A DNA stretch of 64,000 nt, from assembly GCA_900114885.1 (NCBI GenBank), contig FOUN01000006.1:124001-188000 (forward strand). The letters run 5' to 3'. Made by a program: the position numbers and the translations under genes. A model generated the notes under the pieces. That model was not told where the DNA came from. It saw nothing but the letters and a program-made list of their open reading frames with translations, and searched no databases. Position 1 is the first letter of the stretch; each line of letters starts with the position of its first letter. This DNA comes from Psychrobacillus psychrodurans. GTDB taxonomy: Bacteria > Bacillota > Bacilli > Bacillales_A > Planococcaceae. Positions 42,918-52,194 of this stretch are shown here, piece after piece.

Positions 42918-44030
42918 TTATTTTGTTACTTTTGTAGAGAACTTAGTTAACTCTTGTAAAGTTTCTTCATCAATATCAATCCCTAGTCCAGGACGTTCAT
43001 TTAATTGAATAAATGGTACGTCATAATGTAAATTTCCAACGTCTTTAGAGAATTTTAGAGGACCTGTTAACTCTACACTCGTAAACACTTTTTTAGAAAA
43101 TGCTACTTGAAATCCTGCTGAAGAACCAATAGAGGATTCCACCATGGAACCGATTTGACACTCGATGCCTGCCATCTCTGCCATATGAGCCAGCTTCATC
43201 GCTGGATATATCCCACCACACTTCATCAGTTTAATATTTACTTTATGTGCTGCTTGTTTCTCGATCAACTCTCGCATATCACGTAAGTTTCGCAAGCCTT
43301 CGTCCATCATAAGAGGGGTACTTGTCTTAGCTTTTACTTCTACCATACCATTAAAGTCATCTGCGATTACCGGTTGCTCTAGCCAGTCTAATCCCTCTTT
43401 TTCCAACTGCCGCATAGCCACAATAGTAGTAGCGCTATTTTTCCAACCTTGATTTACATCTACACGAATAGCAATTTCTTCTCCGACTTTTGCGCGCACT
43501 GCTTGAATACATTTAACATCAACTTGCACGTCTGTCCCGACCTTCATTTTAAAGGAGGAATACCCTTCTTTCATCCTTCTTTCTGCTTCTTCTGCCATGT
43601 CAGCTGGCTTTCCTATACTTAATACATGAGTGACAGGGAACTTTTCGTGATAGCGCCCACCTAATAATTGGTACACAGGAACACCAAGTTTTTTCCCTGC
43701 CAAATCATAACAAGCAATATCTATCGCTGCTTTTGCTGCAGGTGCCTGGTAAACCGCTTTATTCATTTTCTCATGTAAACGCTCAAACTCCATAGGATTT
43801 TCTCCAATAACAGCTGGAGCTAGCGTTTCTTTCAATAATGCATATGTACTTTCCCAAGTCTCACCTGTCACATGCTCATCTGCAACTGCTTCCCCATAAC
43901 CTACTATACCCTCATCCGTTGTTATTTTTACAATAATAGATGGCATATCATCATAAGTGTGATAACTTATGATAAAAGGATCTACTAATGGTAAACGGAT
44001 TGCATAAATATCAATTTCTTTAATTTTCAT
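42918..44030 (-). CDS. Enolase-superfamily racemase/epimerase
   Basis: This 370-aa protein has the muconate-lactonizing-enzyme fold with the full racemase set: Lys161 and Lys163 (FKMKVG), metal ligands Asp191 (VDVNQGW), Glu218 (LEQP), Asp243 (MMDEG) and Lys267 (NIKLMKCGG). The arrangement fits L-Ala-D/L-Glu epimerases and N-acyl amino-acid racemases. The DxD motif that binds a dipeptide ammonium near residue 320 appears as VELTGPL, which argues against a dipeptide substrate. Beside a GNAT, an M20 deacylase and a transporter, an N-acyl amino acid is the likely substrate. It starts at ATG 44030. Confidence 0.8.
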   Translation of the reverse strand: MKIKEIDIYAIRLPLVDPFIISYHTYDDMPSIIVKITTDEGIVGYGEAVADEHVTGETWESTYALLKETLAPAVIGENPMEFERLHEKMNKAVYQAPAAKAAIDIACYDLAGKKLGVPVYQLLGGRYHEKFPVTHVLSIGKPADMAEEAERRMKEGYSSFKMKVGTDVQVDVKCIQAVRAKVGEEIAIRVDVNQGWKNSATTIVAMRQLEKEGLDWLEQPVIADDFNGMVEVKAKTSTPLMMDEGLRNLRDMRELIEKQAAHKVNIKLMKCGGIYPAMKLAHMAEMAGIECQIGSMVESSIGSSAGFQVAFSKKVFTSVELTGPLKFSKDVGNLHYDVPFIQLNERPGLGIDIDEETLQELTKFSTKVTK

Positions 44031-44059
44031 TTGAATTTCCTACTTTCTTTACATTTTGG

Positions 44060-44098
44060 ATTAAGTTCGTTATAGTTGTCGTTAAATAGTCGTTAAAA
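44060..44098. promoter_or_regulatory. Shared operator: repeated TCGTTAA sites
   Basis: TCGTTA(A) recurs at 44067, 44079 and 44090 (11-12 bp apart) between the divergent racemase and regulator genes. The same unit recurs upstream of the NhaC gene at 46922-46939. It is a likely binding site of the regulator at 44121. Confidence 0.6.
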
Positions 44099-44120
44099 AG
44101 ATAAAAAAAGAGGTGACCAT

Positions 44121-45362
44121 ATGTTAACACGTATTGCAGTTCTAGGATCGGCCACTTTCATCGAACGTTTAAGAAGTTTTGAACATGAACTTCCATCCAC
44201 TCGATTGGATTATTATACATATAATATACCTTTTGATGCAAAGGATATAATACCGACGATAAAACCTTGTGATGCAGTATTTTTTTCAGGTTCATTTCCA
44301 TTTACTTATGCAAAGGACTCAATCGCAAGGCTACCAATTCCAACTTTTTATTTGAAACAAGATGAAAACGCTATCATGACTACTCTACTTTCACTTAGTC
44401 TCACTAACCCAACAGCTGTACATAAGCTTTCCATTGATCTAGTCCATCCAGAGGGGGTAAAAAATGTTTTGGAGGATATCGGATTAACCGATCAAACACC
44501 GTTTTTAATGAAAATAGATACCTCTTTCAATCTGGAAGAAATAGTTGCATTCCATACAGTTTTACAAAAGAACGGCGCCACTTTGCTAGCGATTACTAGT
44601 ATTCATGCAGTGTATCAAAGATTGCGAGACAATGGTTTATCTGTCATTCGAATGATTGATCCGAAAAGCTCCATTATTAAGGCAATAGAGGATACAAAAT
44701 CTCTTGCCCTTCTATTCAAAAGTCAGTCCGCTAAAATTGCAGTTGGTTATATCCAAACAAATAAAGAGCTTTCCATTGCAGAAGAAAAAGTTAAACAAAT
44801 TGCAGCCTCTATTCAAGCAAATACCGTAAAAGAAGCCGACAATTTATATACCTTATTTTCAACTCAAGGTGATGTGCAGGAAGCTTTAAACAATAACTTG
44901 ATTACTTCTTGGATAAACTCCTCTCCCGCGGTTAAAATTGCATTTGGCTATGGAAAAACAGTTTTGGAAGCTACTCAAAATGCAAGGGATGCTTTATCTT
45001 ATGCAACTGATAATACAGCCTATCTATTAACCGATTCTAAGGAACTGCTTGGGCCATATCCATATAGTGATAAGCAAGTGCTTTTAAAAAATGTTGAACC
45101 ACAGTTTGTGCAAATTGCGAAAGAGACTACATTAAGTCCAGCGAACTTATCTAAAGTCATACAGTTTAGTCGTTCTAGAAAGTCCACAGAGTTTACTGCA
45201 TATGACTTAGAAGTCTATTTACAAGTTAGTAGACGTACAACTGAACGAATACTAAAAAAACTAGCAGATCATGGATATGCACAAATCATAGGGGAAGAAA
45301 TGACCTATCAGCAAGGTCGCCCACGCGCTATTTATGAGTTGAACTTTCCAACCTACAATTAG
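44121..45362 (+). CDS. Transcriptional regulator of racemase module
   Basis: This 413-aa protein has a C-terminal winged helix (TAYDLEVYLQVSRRTTERIL and KLADHGYAQIIGEE, about residues 345-395) and a long N-terminal part made of two or three alpha/beta domains. GSATFIERLRSF near the N-terminus and IAVGYIQTNKELSIAEEKVK near 245 belong to it. I recognise no named family for the sensor part. It is divergent from the racemase gene and convergent with the transporter gene. Tandem TCGTTAA sites flank both targets, so it probably controls the whole module in response to a metabolite. Confidence 0.75.
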   Translation: MLTRIAVLGSATFIERLRSFEHELPSTRLDYYTYNIPFDAKDIIPTIKPCDAVFFSGSFPFTYAKDSIARLPIPTFYLKQDENAIMTTLLSLSLTNPTAVHKLSIDLVHPEGVKNVLEDIGLTDQTPFLMKIDTSFNLEEIVAFHTVLQKNGATLLAITSIHAVYQRLRDNGLSVIRMIDPKSSIIKAIEDTKSLALLFKSQSAKIAVGYIQTNKELSIAEEKVKQIAASIQANTVKEADNLYTLFSTQGDVQEALNNNLITSWINSSPAVKIAFGYGKTVLEATQNARDALSYATDNTAYLLTDSKELLGPYPYSDKQVLLKNVEPQFVQIAKETTLSPANLSKVIQFSRSRKSTEFTAYDLEVYLQVSRRTTERILKKLADHGYAQIIGEEMTYQQGRPRAIYELNFPTYN

Positions 45363-45384
45363 AAGATACGTATCAATAGGACTT

Positions 45385-45424
45385 ATAACAAAAGGGAGTT
45401 CCATATGAACTCCCTTTTGTTATT
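45385..45424. terminator. Shared terminator, regulator and NhaC gene
   Basis: ATAACAAAAGGGAGTTC/GAACTCCCTTTTGTTAT, a perfect 17-bp stem with a 5-nt loop, between two convergent genes. Confidence 0.9.
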
Positions 45425-45444
45425 CAGGCTTGCACATTTCCTTT

Positions 45445-46881
45445 TTATGCTTCTACAGTTTCTTTATTTAATATCGCTAGTTTTTCAGCCTCAGAGATTT
45501 TTTGAATCGTGAAGCCTGTCATTGCATAGATAATTGATATAATTGGTACTATAAAGTTTAATACGGCAAATAATGCATACTCTGCTACTCCTACACCTAA
45601 TGTCGCTAAAATAAATACTCCACACGTATTCCAAGGAATAAAGACCGAAGTAAGTGTACCTCCATCTTCTAAAGCACGCGAGAGATTTTTAGAATGTAGT
45701 CCCATTTTTGTATATGTTTTTGAGAACATTCGAGCTGGCACAACGATAGAAATGTATTGCTCTGAACAAGAGGCATTTGTTGCAATACACGCAACAATTG
45801 TTGAAGCAATAAGTGATCCTGCTGTTTTAGCAAACTTTAAAATTTGATCCATAATGGATTGCAGCATTCCGGAGTATTCCAATATACCACCAAATGTCAT
45901 GGCAACAATCGTCATGGAGACCGTATACATCATCGAATCTAATCCACCACGATTAAATAATTCATCAACCATTGCATTTCCAGTATCGATAACATATCCA
46001 CTTTGCAAAGCTCCAACTGCCTCTGCAACGCTTCCACCTTGGATGAGTATTTGAGATAAGAAGCCAAATAAAATTCCAACAATCAATGCTGGTATAGCTG
46101 GAACTTTAAGTGCTACTAAGACAATTACTGCTAGAGGTATTAACAATAACCATGGAGAAATGACAAAGCTTTGATCTAACATTGATATTGTTTGGTTGAT
46201 ACCCTCTTGGTCAATATTACTTGATTTATATCTGTTTCCTAGGAAGCCATATACACCAAGAGCTATTAGAATTCCTGGTATCGTCGTAAATAACATATGT
46301 TTAATATGTACAAAAAGATCTGTTCCTGTTAGTCCTGCTGCAAGGTTTGTTGTATCGGATAATGGGGACATCTTATCTCCAAAGTATGCTCCTGAAATTA
46401 CGGCTCCAGCGATCATTCCAGCTGGAATTCCCATGCTAAGTCCAATACCCATTCCCGCAACACCGATTGTCCCCATAGTTGACCAAGAACTACCGATTGC
46501 AAGTGCAACAATTGCACAAATAATACAAATAGCCACTAAGAAGAAAGCAGGAGTAATAATTTTTAGGCCATAATAGATCATCGTTGCGACAATTCCGCCA
46601 CCTATCCATGCACCAATGATTAGTCCTACTAAAATAATTATGACTACTGCAGGTAATGCTAGTTTTATACCTTTATACATCATTTCTTCAATTTGAGACC
46701 ATTTAAATCCATGTTTCCATGCAACAATAGCTGCAACTGTTGTTCCAACGATCAATGGAATATGCGGCCCCTGTTCTAAATAAATAATTGTAATAACCAT
46801 AGTAATAACCATGAGTAGTAGCGGCATAATCGCCCATATTAAAGACATCTCTTTTTTAGTAACCGCTTTCTTTTCCTCCAA
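45445..46881 (-). CDS. NhaC family Na+/H+ antiporter or co-transporter
   Basis: This 478-aa protein has about 12 helices and family blocks GSSWSTMGTIGVAGMGIG and SGAYFGDKMSPLSDTTNLAAG, the ion-binding core of NhaC proteins. Related NhaC members take up organic acids or amino acids with sodium, which fits its place beside amino-acid enzymes. TTG 46881 lies 7-8 nt after AAGGAGG. Two TCGTTAA-like sites lie 40-60 nt upstream, shared with the racemase promoter. The M20 gene lies about 100 nt upstream on the same strand. Confidence 0.85.
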   Translation of the reverse strand: MEEKKAVTKKEMSLIWAIMPLLLMVITMVITIIYLEQGPHIPLIVGTTVAAIVAWKHGFKWSQIEEMMYKGIKLALPAVVIIILVGLIIGAWIGGGIVATMIYYGLKIITPAFFLVAICIICAIVALAIGSSWSTMGTIGVAGMGIGLSMGIPAGMIAGAVISGAYFGDKMSPLSDTTNLAAGLTGTDLFVHIKHMLFTTIPGILIALGVYGFLGNRYKSSNIDQEGINQTISMLDQSFVISPWLLLIPLAVIVLVALKVPAIPALIVGILFGFLSQILIQGGSVAEAVGALQSGYVIDTGNAMVDELFNRGGLDSMMYTVSMTIVAMTFGGILEYSGMLQSIMDQILKFAKTAGSLIASTIVACIATNASCSEQYISIVVPARMFSKTYTKMGLHSKNLSRALEDGGTLTSVFIPWNTCGVFILATLGVGVAEYALFAVLNFIVPIISIIYAMTGFTIQKISEAEKLAILNKETVEA

Positions 46882-46921
46882 AATATTTCCTCCTTACAAC
46901 TATAGAGACAATTCTAAATTG

Positions 46922-46939
46922 ACGTTTAATAGTCGTTAA
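46922..46939 (-). promoter_or_regulatory. TCGTTAA operator copies before NhaC gene
   Basis: ACGTTTAA and TCGTTAA lie 11 bp apart, about 40-60 nt before the NhaC start. The spacing and sequence match the sites at 44067-44096. Confidence 0.55.
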
Positions 46940-46977
46940 TAAAGTAATATTAAATGGAAATCAGATGCTAGTCAATA

Positions 46978-48075
46978 CTATTTCGAAACATTTGTAAGCG
47001 TTTTCGATATAACTTTAGCCCCCAAAATTAATGCATCTCTGTTAAAAGTCATATTTGGATGATGCAATCCCGGTGACAAGTCAGCTCCGATACCAATCAT
47101 TGCTGCCTTCACTTCAGGATGTCTAATTGTATAAAAATGAAAATCATCGCTTCCCGAAGTAATTACTTCATCTGCAAGGTTTTCCATACCTACGGTTTCA
47201 ATTATTGCAGCTTTAGAAATTGCCGCCGCTTCCTTCGATACTTCAGCACCTGGTGTAATATCTTGAAATTCCCACTCGATTTCTATATCAAATAATTGTT
47301 GAATAATATTTAAATCTTTGTCAATGCGATCTTTCAATTGTGATAATATGCTATTCTTTGCTGCTCTTACATCAATTGAAAATGTTGCAATACCAGGAAT
47401 AATATTCGCATTCTCTCCACCTGCTTGAATTTTTGTTAGCTTTGCAGAATATGATTCAGATGGAGAAAAATACATATTTTTCAGTGCTTGTTGAATGGCA
47501 ATTACTACGTCAATCGCATTGTTTCCTTGATGTGGTCTAGCTCCATGAGCATCGATTCCTTTTATTTTGCCCTCTACAAATAAAGCCGCTCCATGATGTA
47601 TAGCTGGTGCTACTTTGCCGAAAGGAAGTTCCTCAATCGGTCGTAAATGCACACCAAAAAGATGTGTTACGTCGTCGAGAGCCCCACGGTCTATCATGGA
47701 ATTCGCTCCGTTACCTTTTTCTTCTGCTGGTTGAAAGATAAAGCGAATTCGTTTGTTTAATTTCTCATCCTTTAATAGCAATAACGCTCCTAGTACCATA
47801 GAGATATTGGCATCATGCCCACAGGAATGATTGGCACGGAACTCACCATCTACTTCTTGCCAAAGAGCATCAATATCTGCACGTACAGCTATTACTTCTG
47901 GCCCTTCTCCGATTTCTGCTAGTAATCCAGTTACATCATCAAATCTTCGATAGGAAATACTTAAACCATCCAATATTTCCGCAAGCTTATTTGTAGTTTC
48001 ATATTCCTTCCAGCTAACTTCTGGATACTGGTGAAAGTGGTTAAACCACTGTAAAATTTGATTTTCTACTTGCAT
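46978..48075 (-). CDS. M20 family amidohydrolase/deacylase
   Basis: This 365-aa metallo-amidohydrolase has AVRADIDALW (metal Asp), HSCGHDANISMVLGA (metal His and Asp), QPAEEKGNGANSM (catalytic Glu pair) and HGARPHQGNNAID in the lid domain. Family members remove acyl groups from N-acyl amino acids such as N-acetyl- or N-succinyl-L-amino acids. In the Geobacillus D-to-L amino acid route an M20 L-desuccinylase performs the last step. ATG 48075 follows AAGGGAG. It is followed by the NhaC gene after about 100 nt. Confidence 0.88.
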   Translation of the reverse strand: MQVENQILQWFNHFHQYPEVSWKEYETTNKLAEILDGLSISYRRFDDVTGLLAEIGEGPEVIAVRADIDALWQEVDGEFRANHSCGHDANISMVLGALLLLKDEKLNKRIRFIFQPAEEKGNGANSMIDRGALDDVTHLFGVHLRPIEELPFGKVAPAIHHGAALFVEGKIKGIDAHGARPHQGNNAIDVVIAIQQALKNMYFSPSESYSAKLTKIQAGGENANIIPGIATFSIDVRAAKNSILSQLKDRIDKDLNIIQQLFDIEIEWEFQDITPGAEVSKEAAAISKAAIIETVGMENLADEVITSGSDDFHFYTIRHPEVKAAMIGIGADLSPGLHHPNMTFNRDALILGAKVISKTLTNVSK

Positions 48076-48105
48076 TTCACTTACACTCCCTTTTTACGCG
48101 GTAAT

Positions 48106-48300
48106 TTATCCTATGATTTCACAGACTCGTCCTATTTGTCCATCTGTTAATCGTACTTTTATGCCATGTGGATGAAATGACGAATTCGTTAATAAGTCTT
48201 TCACAACTCCTTTTGTTTTCTCCCCTGATCGTTGATCTTTTTTTAATACTATATATACCTCTAATCCAGGTTTTACATCTTTTCTATTTTGACCATTCAT
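48106..48300 (-). CDS. ywbE: YwbE family protein
   Basis: This 64-aa protein is nearly the whole YwbE (DUF2196) family: RKDVKPGLEVYIVLKKDQRSGEKTKG, VVKDLLTNSSFHPHGIKVRL and a final GRVCEIIG. A small beta-barrel of unknown role, probably nucleic-acid binding by its shape. ATG 48300 follows AAGAGGTG. It lies 30 nt upstream of the M20 gene on the same strand and may be co-transcribed. Confidence 0.88.
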   Translation of the reverse strand: MNGQNRKDVKPGLEVYIVLKKDQRSGEKTKGVVKDLLTNSSFHPHGIKVRLTDGQIGRVCEIIG

Positions 48301-48448
48301 TTAGCTTCACCTCTTTTTGTATCGTACCACTTTCATGGTTTGGTTTCAGTATTTTGCTTCATAAATTGTAACTGTAGAATATGTTTGGTCCAACAAAGGA
48401 ACAGGAATAATAATAGGAAGGATATTCGTGGAGAAAGAGGTGATAAGA

Positions 48449-48963
48449 TTGGAAATATACACAATTGGACATTCTAGCCACACACAGAAATTTTTCGGAA
48501 GCATGCTAAAAAAGAATAACATCGAGTTTTTGCGGATGTAAGGGCATTTCCAGGTAGTAGAAAATGGCCGCAATTTTCAAAGGATGATTTTCCAAAATGG
48601 CTTATAAGAGAAGACATTTCATATGAACACCTCTCCAAATTAGGTGGTAGACGTAGAAAGTCTAAAAAAGTTAGTGAAGAAGTGAACGCAGGGTGGAACA
48701 ACCAATCATTTCATAATTATGCGGATTATACTCTGACGGAAGAGTTCCAAATAGGTATAAATGAACTTTTGGAAAAAGCAGCAAATAAAAAAACTGCCTA
48801 TTGTTGTTCGGAGCGTCATCCTTCCCGTTGTCATCGTTTGCTTATCAGCAACTTTCTCGTAGCAAACGGGCATGACGTGAAGCATATTATTGACGTAAAT
48901 GATAATGAAATTGAAATTGTAAATCACGAAGTTGGGATGTGGGGAGCTCCTGCACAAGGTTAA
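48449..48963 (+). pseudogene. DUF488 protein with a frameshift
   Basis: TTG 48449 (AGAGGTGA 6 nt upstream) encodes LEIYTIGHSSHTQKFFGSML to KKNNIEF, and then a stop. The next frame continues ADVRAFPGSRKWPQFSKDDF to LGGRRRK, TAYCCSERHPSRCHR and the end. Both halves are typical DUF488 (IYTIGHS; DVRxFPGSRxxPQF; CxExxPxxCHR). The break lies in a run of five T's at 48532-48536, and one more T restores about 171 aa. Function of DUF488 is not settled. Homopolymer slip or assembly error is likely. Confidence 0.85.
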
Positions 48964-49045
48964 TGAGGATCGAATTGTAACATACCCTTCTTGTTAATCT
49001 ACCAAATTAATAGACAAGGGATATGAATAAAAAACAACAAAAATA

Positions 49046-49089
49046 GGGCTATCCTAGAGTGATTTAATATCACTTACGAGATAGCCCCA
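49046..49089. terminator. Terminator between DUF488 and DHA2 genes
   Basis: GGGCTATC/GATAGCCC outer stem with an inner AGTGAT/ATCACT stem. It lies between convergent genes. Confidence 0.7.
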
Positions 49090-49092
49090 TGA

Positions 49093-50577
49093 TTAACTTT
49101 TCACTTCTTTTTCAATGTCAGCAAGTGCATTTGCGCTTACGTCCACACGTTTTAAGAAGAACGATAATACTAATGCAACACATGTTACAACAGCGGCAAC
49201 GATGAATGATAGTTGAACACCATGTAATAAGCTTTGTGCCTGTATTTGTTTCATTGCTTCTTCTGTCATGGATGCAGGGTCCATTGATGCAGCTAACTCC
49301 TTACCACGAGTAGCCGCAGCACTAGTCATAATCGTAACAAAAATAGCTGTCCCGATTGAACCAATCACTTGTTGCGCTGTATTGTTAACAGCTGTACCAT
49401 GTGGGTTTAAACGTGTAGGTAATTGGTTTAAACCATTCGTCATAATCGGCATCATAACCATCGACATACCAAACATACGTATTGTGTAAATACCAATAAT
49501 GTAAGCATAGGAAGATTCAAGATCTAAACCTGCAAGCATGAATGTTGATATAGCGGTAATACCTAAACCAATAACCGCTAAAATTCGGGGTCCAAATTTA
49601 TCGAATAATTTCCCTGTGATTGGCGACATAACTCCCATAATAATAGCACCAGGTAACATCATTAAACCAGATTCTAAAGGGTCAATACCTCGCACGTCTT
49701 GTACGTAGGCAGGCGTTAAAATCATCCCAGAGAATAATGCCGCGGCATTTACCATTGAAATAACAGAACCAAGTGCGAACATTGGATATTTATAAACTCG
49801 CAAGTCCAATAATGGTTCCTCTAATTTGAATTGGCGTGTAATGAACAAGAACAATGCAACAGCACCAACTATAATTGTTGTCAAAACAACTGTGTCTCCC
49901 CAACCATTTGAACTAGCCATTGAACAACCATATAAAATACCACCAAAACCAATTACAGATAACACAATTGAGAAGTAATCAAGAGATACTTTACGTGTAT
50001 CCATCACATTTTCAAGTTTCCAAAACGCTAGAATAATGGAAAGAATCGCAAAGGGTAAAATCATCTCAAACAGTACGCGCCAATCGTAGTATTGTACGAT
50101 ATATCCTGATAATGTTGGCCCAATTGCTGGAGCTGTAATCATAACTAAACCGAAAACACCCATAGCTGCACCACGTTTTTCACGTGGGAAGCTAACTAGC
50201 ATAACATTCATTAACAATGGTCCCATAACTGCCGAACCGGCTGCTTGTACCATACGCCCTGCTAAGAGGAATCCAAAGTTTGGTGCCAGAGCAGCCATTG
50301 CTGTACCAATTGTAAATAAAATCATCGATACAATAAATAATGTTCGGTTTTTAAAGCGTGTAATTAAAAATGCTGAAACAGGTATTAACACTCCACTTAC
50401 TAGCATGTAACCTGTGGCTAACCATTGTACCGTTGAATAGTCTTTGCCAAAATCATCACGAATTGATGGTAATGCTACGTTTAATAATGAGTTATTTAAG
50501 AAAGAAACAAAGGCACCGAAAAATAAAATTGCAAGCATTAAATATGGTGGTTTCTTCTCTATCGTCGAAGTATTCAT
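49093..50577 (-). CDS. DHA2 family MFS multidrug exporter
   Basis: This 494-aa protein has 14 helices of the EmrB/QacA type: LNNSLLNVALPSIRDDFGKD (motif D1) in helix 1, GRMVQAAGSAVMGPL after helix 4 and GVFGLVMITAPAIGPTLSGYIV (motif C) in helix 5. It exports drugs by proton antiport; the substrate is unknown. The divergent TetR gene starts 163 nt away and is the probable repressor. ATG 50577 follows AAGGAG. Confidence 0.9.
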   Translation of the reverse strand: MNTSTIEKKPPYLMLAILFFGAFVSFLNNSLLNVALPSIRDDFGKDYSTVQWLATGYMLVSGVLIPVSAFLITRFKNRTLFIVSMILFTIGTAMAALAPNFGFLLAGRMVQAAGSAVMGPLLMNVMLVSFPREKRGAAMGVFGLVMITAPAIGPTLSGYIVQYYDWRVLFEMILPFAILSIILAFWKLENVMDTRKVSLDYFSIVLSVIGFGGILYGCSMASSNGWGDTVVLTTIIVGAVALFLFITRQFKLEEPLLDLRVYKYPMFALGSVISMVNAAALFSGMILTPAYVQDVRGIDPLESGLMMLPGAIIMGVMSPITGKLFDKFGPRILAVIGLGITAISTFMLAGLDLESSYAYIIGIYTIRMFGMSMVMMPIMTNGLNQLPTRLNPHGTAVNNTAQQVIGSIGTAIFVTIMTSAAATRGKELAASMDPASMTEEAMKQIQAQSLLHGVQLSFIVAAVVTCVALVLSFFLKRVDVSANALADIEKEVKS

Positions 50578-50740
50578 TTGTAATATCTCCTTAGTTTATA
50601 TATTCCTTTTTTTAGTCACTTGAAAGATTTTATACCAGCAGTCCAATTTTGTCTATAAAAAAGTCTCGCCAGTACAAATAGTGCATTTTGAACAAAAATA
50701 TGTTGTATAATGATCGTAACAAGTTAAAGAAGGAGTCATT

Positions 50741-51622
50741 ATGAATAAACGTAAAAAAGCAGTGGTCGACCATGCAATATCTTTATTTGTAGAGCAAGGA
50801 ATCGCTAATACATCGATACAAGATATTTTAGAAAGGGCAAGTATCTCTAAGGGAACCTTTTATAATTATTTTTCATCTAAAAATGATTGTGTAGAAGCAA
50901 TTTTAGAACAGGCACGCTACGATGCTACATTAATGCGAAGCGGGCAAATGTTAGGTAAGGATGCTAAGGATCGGGATGTATTAGTAGAACAAATTACAGT
51001 TTTATTACTAATTAACCAGTCTAGAGGATTAGATATGATTTATGAAGAAATCTTACATTCAGGCGACAAAGAGTTAAAGAAATTAGTACTAAAATCAAGA
51101 GTACTTGAGCTACAGTGGTTAGGTCAGCGTTTTATCGAAGTATTTGGGGAAGAAATACGAAGCCATTCATTTGAAGCAGCAGTCATTTATTATGGCATAT
51201 TACAGCACTTAACATTCACAGGTCGATTAATGAATCAGCAGGATTTTAAGTTTGAAATTGTTATAAAAAACGCATTACGTTATATAGAAAAAATTGTGGA
51301 GATGCTCATGCATGAACAGACGAGCGTTTTAAATACAGATGACTTACATAAATTCATAAGTTCATTTGTAGCTATTGAATTGACTCGTAAGGAAGTCGTT
51401 GAACAATTAGAACAGTTTAAAAAAAGTAACGATTTCACCAAAAATCAGCAGGAGATTATGGAAGCCGTTACACAGGAGCTTGAGCAACAGCCAATACGAA
51501 ATATTGTACTAGAATCATTATTACGAACAATGACCAATGAATTTAGCGATAGCGAAATGATACAAGTAGTAAAAGAACTTACTAGTGGGCTTTGGTATTT
51601 AATGAAGCAACAGAAATTATAA
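50741..51622 (+). CDS. TetR family regulator of the DHA2 pump
   Basis: This 293-aa protein has a TetR helix-turn-helix at residues 1-55 (AVVDHAISLFVEQGIANTSI, ISKGTFYNYFSSK). The long C-terminal part (about 240 aa, against the usual 150) carries a second helical segment, possibly a duplicated ligand or dimerisation domain. ATG 50741 follows GAAGGAG; a TATAAT -10 lies about 40 nt upstream. Divergence from the exporter argues that it represses that gene. Confidence 0.88.
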   Translation: MNKRKKAVVDHAISLFVEQGIANTSIQDILERASISKGTFYNYFSSKNDCVEAILEQARYDATLMRSGQMLGKDAKDRDVLVEQITVLLLINQSRGLDMIYEEILHSGDKELKKLVLKSRVLELQWLGQRFIEVFGEEIRSHSFEAAVIYYGILQHLTFTGRLMNQQDFKFEIVIKNALRYIEKIVEMLMHEQTSVLNTDDLHKFISSFVAIELTRKEVVEQLEQFKKSNDFTKNQQEIMEAVTQELEQQPIRNIVLESLLRTMTNEFSDSEMIQVVKELTSGLWYLMKQQKL

Positions 51623-52120
51623 AGTAATGTTCTTAAATATGTTTTCATTATTTATGCCCATGTACTGAAAAAATTAGAAGTAAATACAGGTGATTTATTT
51701 CTGGTAAATTTAGCACATTGGGTCATTATTAAACTAGTTCTTTTTTATGAAGAGACCACAAACTCCTGGACAGCTTATCTATGTACGCTTTAAGTATTGT
51801 TAAGGATGGTTATCGATAGTTAGAAATTTCAAATTTGTATCAATGATGACAGATATAACAAAATTAAAACTCGAAACAAAGCAATTAACCATCCCTAAAT
51901 TAAATGGCTAGTATACCGGATGATTTTGCGGAAAAACTATTATATTGATTCTAGTGAAGGGGCGGTGAAGGTTCATTCCTCCCCGTGCAGAATGCGGACA
52001 CCTATTCAACTAACTAAAGCTCATTATCATAAAAAGAACTTTTTACACTTTTCCTTCTTTTAACCACTTCCCAATTTAGTTGATTAAAGAAACTAGCTGT
52101 TTCCGATTTAGTTTACTTTT
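51623..52120. other. Intergenic, long inverted repeat, no gene
   Basis: No gene is seen. TTAAGGATGGTTA near 51799-51811 and TAACCATCCCTAAA near 51887-51900 form an inverted repeat with a roughly 75-nt loop. A worn copy of the cassette-repeat arm (TTCAACTAACTAAAGC) lies at about 52003-52018. Confidence 0.5.
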
Positions 52121-52130
52121 CCCATTAAAG

Positions 52131-52166
52131 TAGAGGGTCGTGACTGTTGTCATAACCCTCTTGTTA
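52131..52166. terminator. Hairpin downstream of SLH protein gene
   Basis: AGAGGGT-CG-TGAC pairs with GTCA-TA-ACCCTCT. The following TTGTTATAATG is moderately T-rich. Confidence 0.5.
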
Positions 52167-52194
52167 TAATGTTGATTATTTAATTGGTTGGGAT

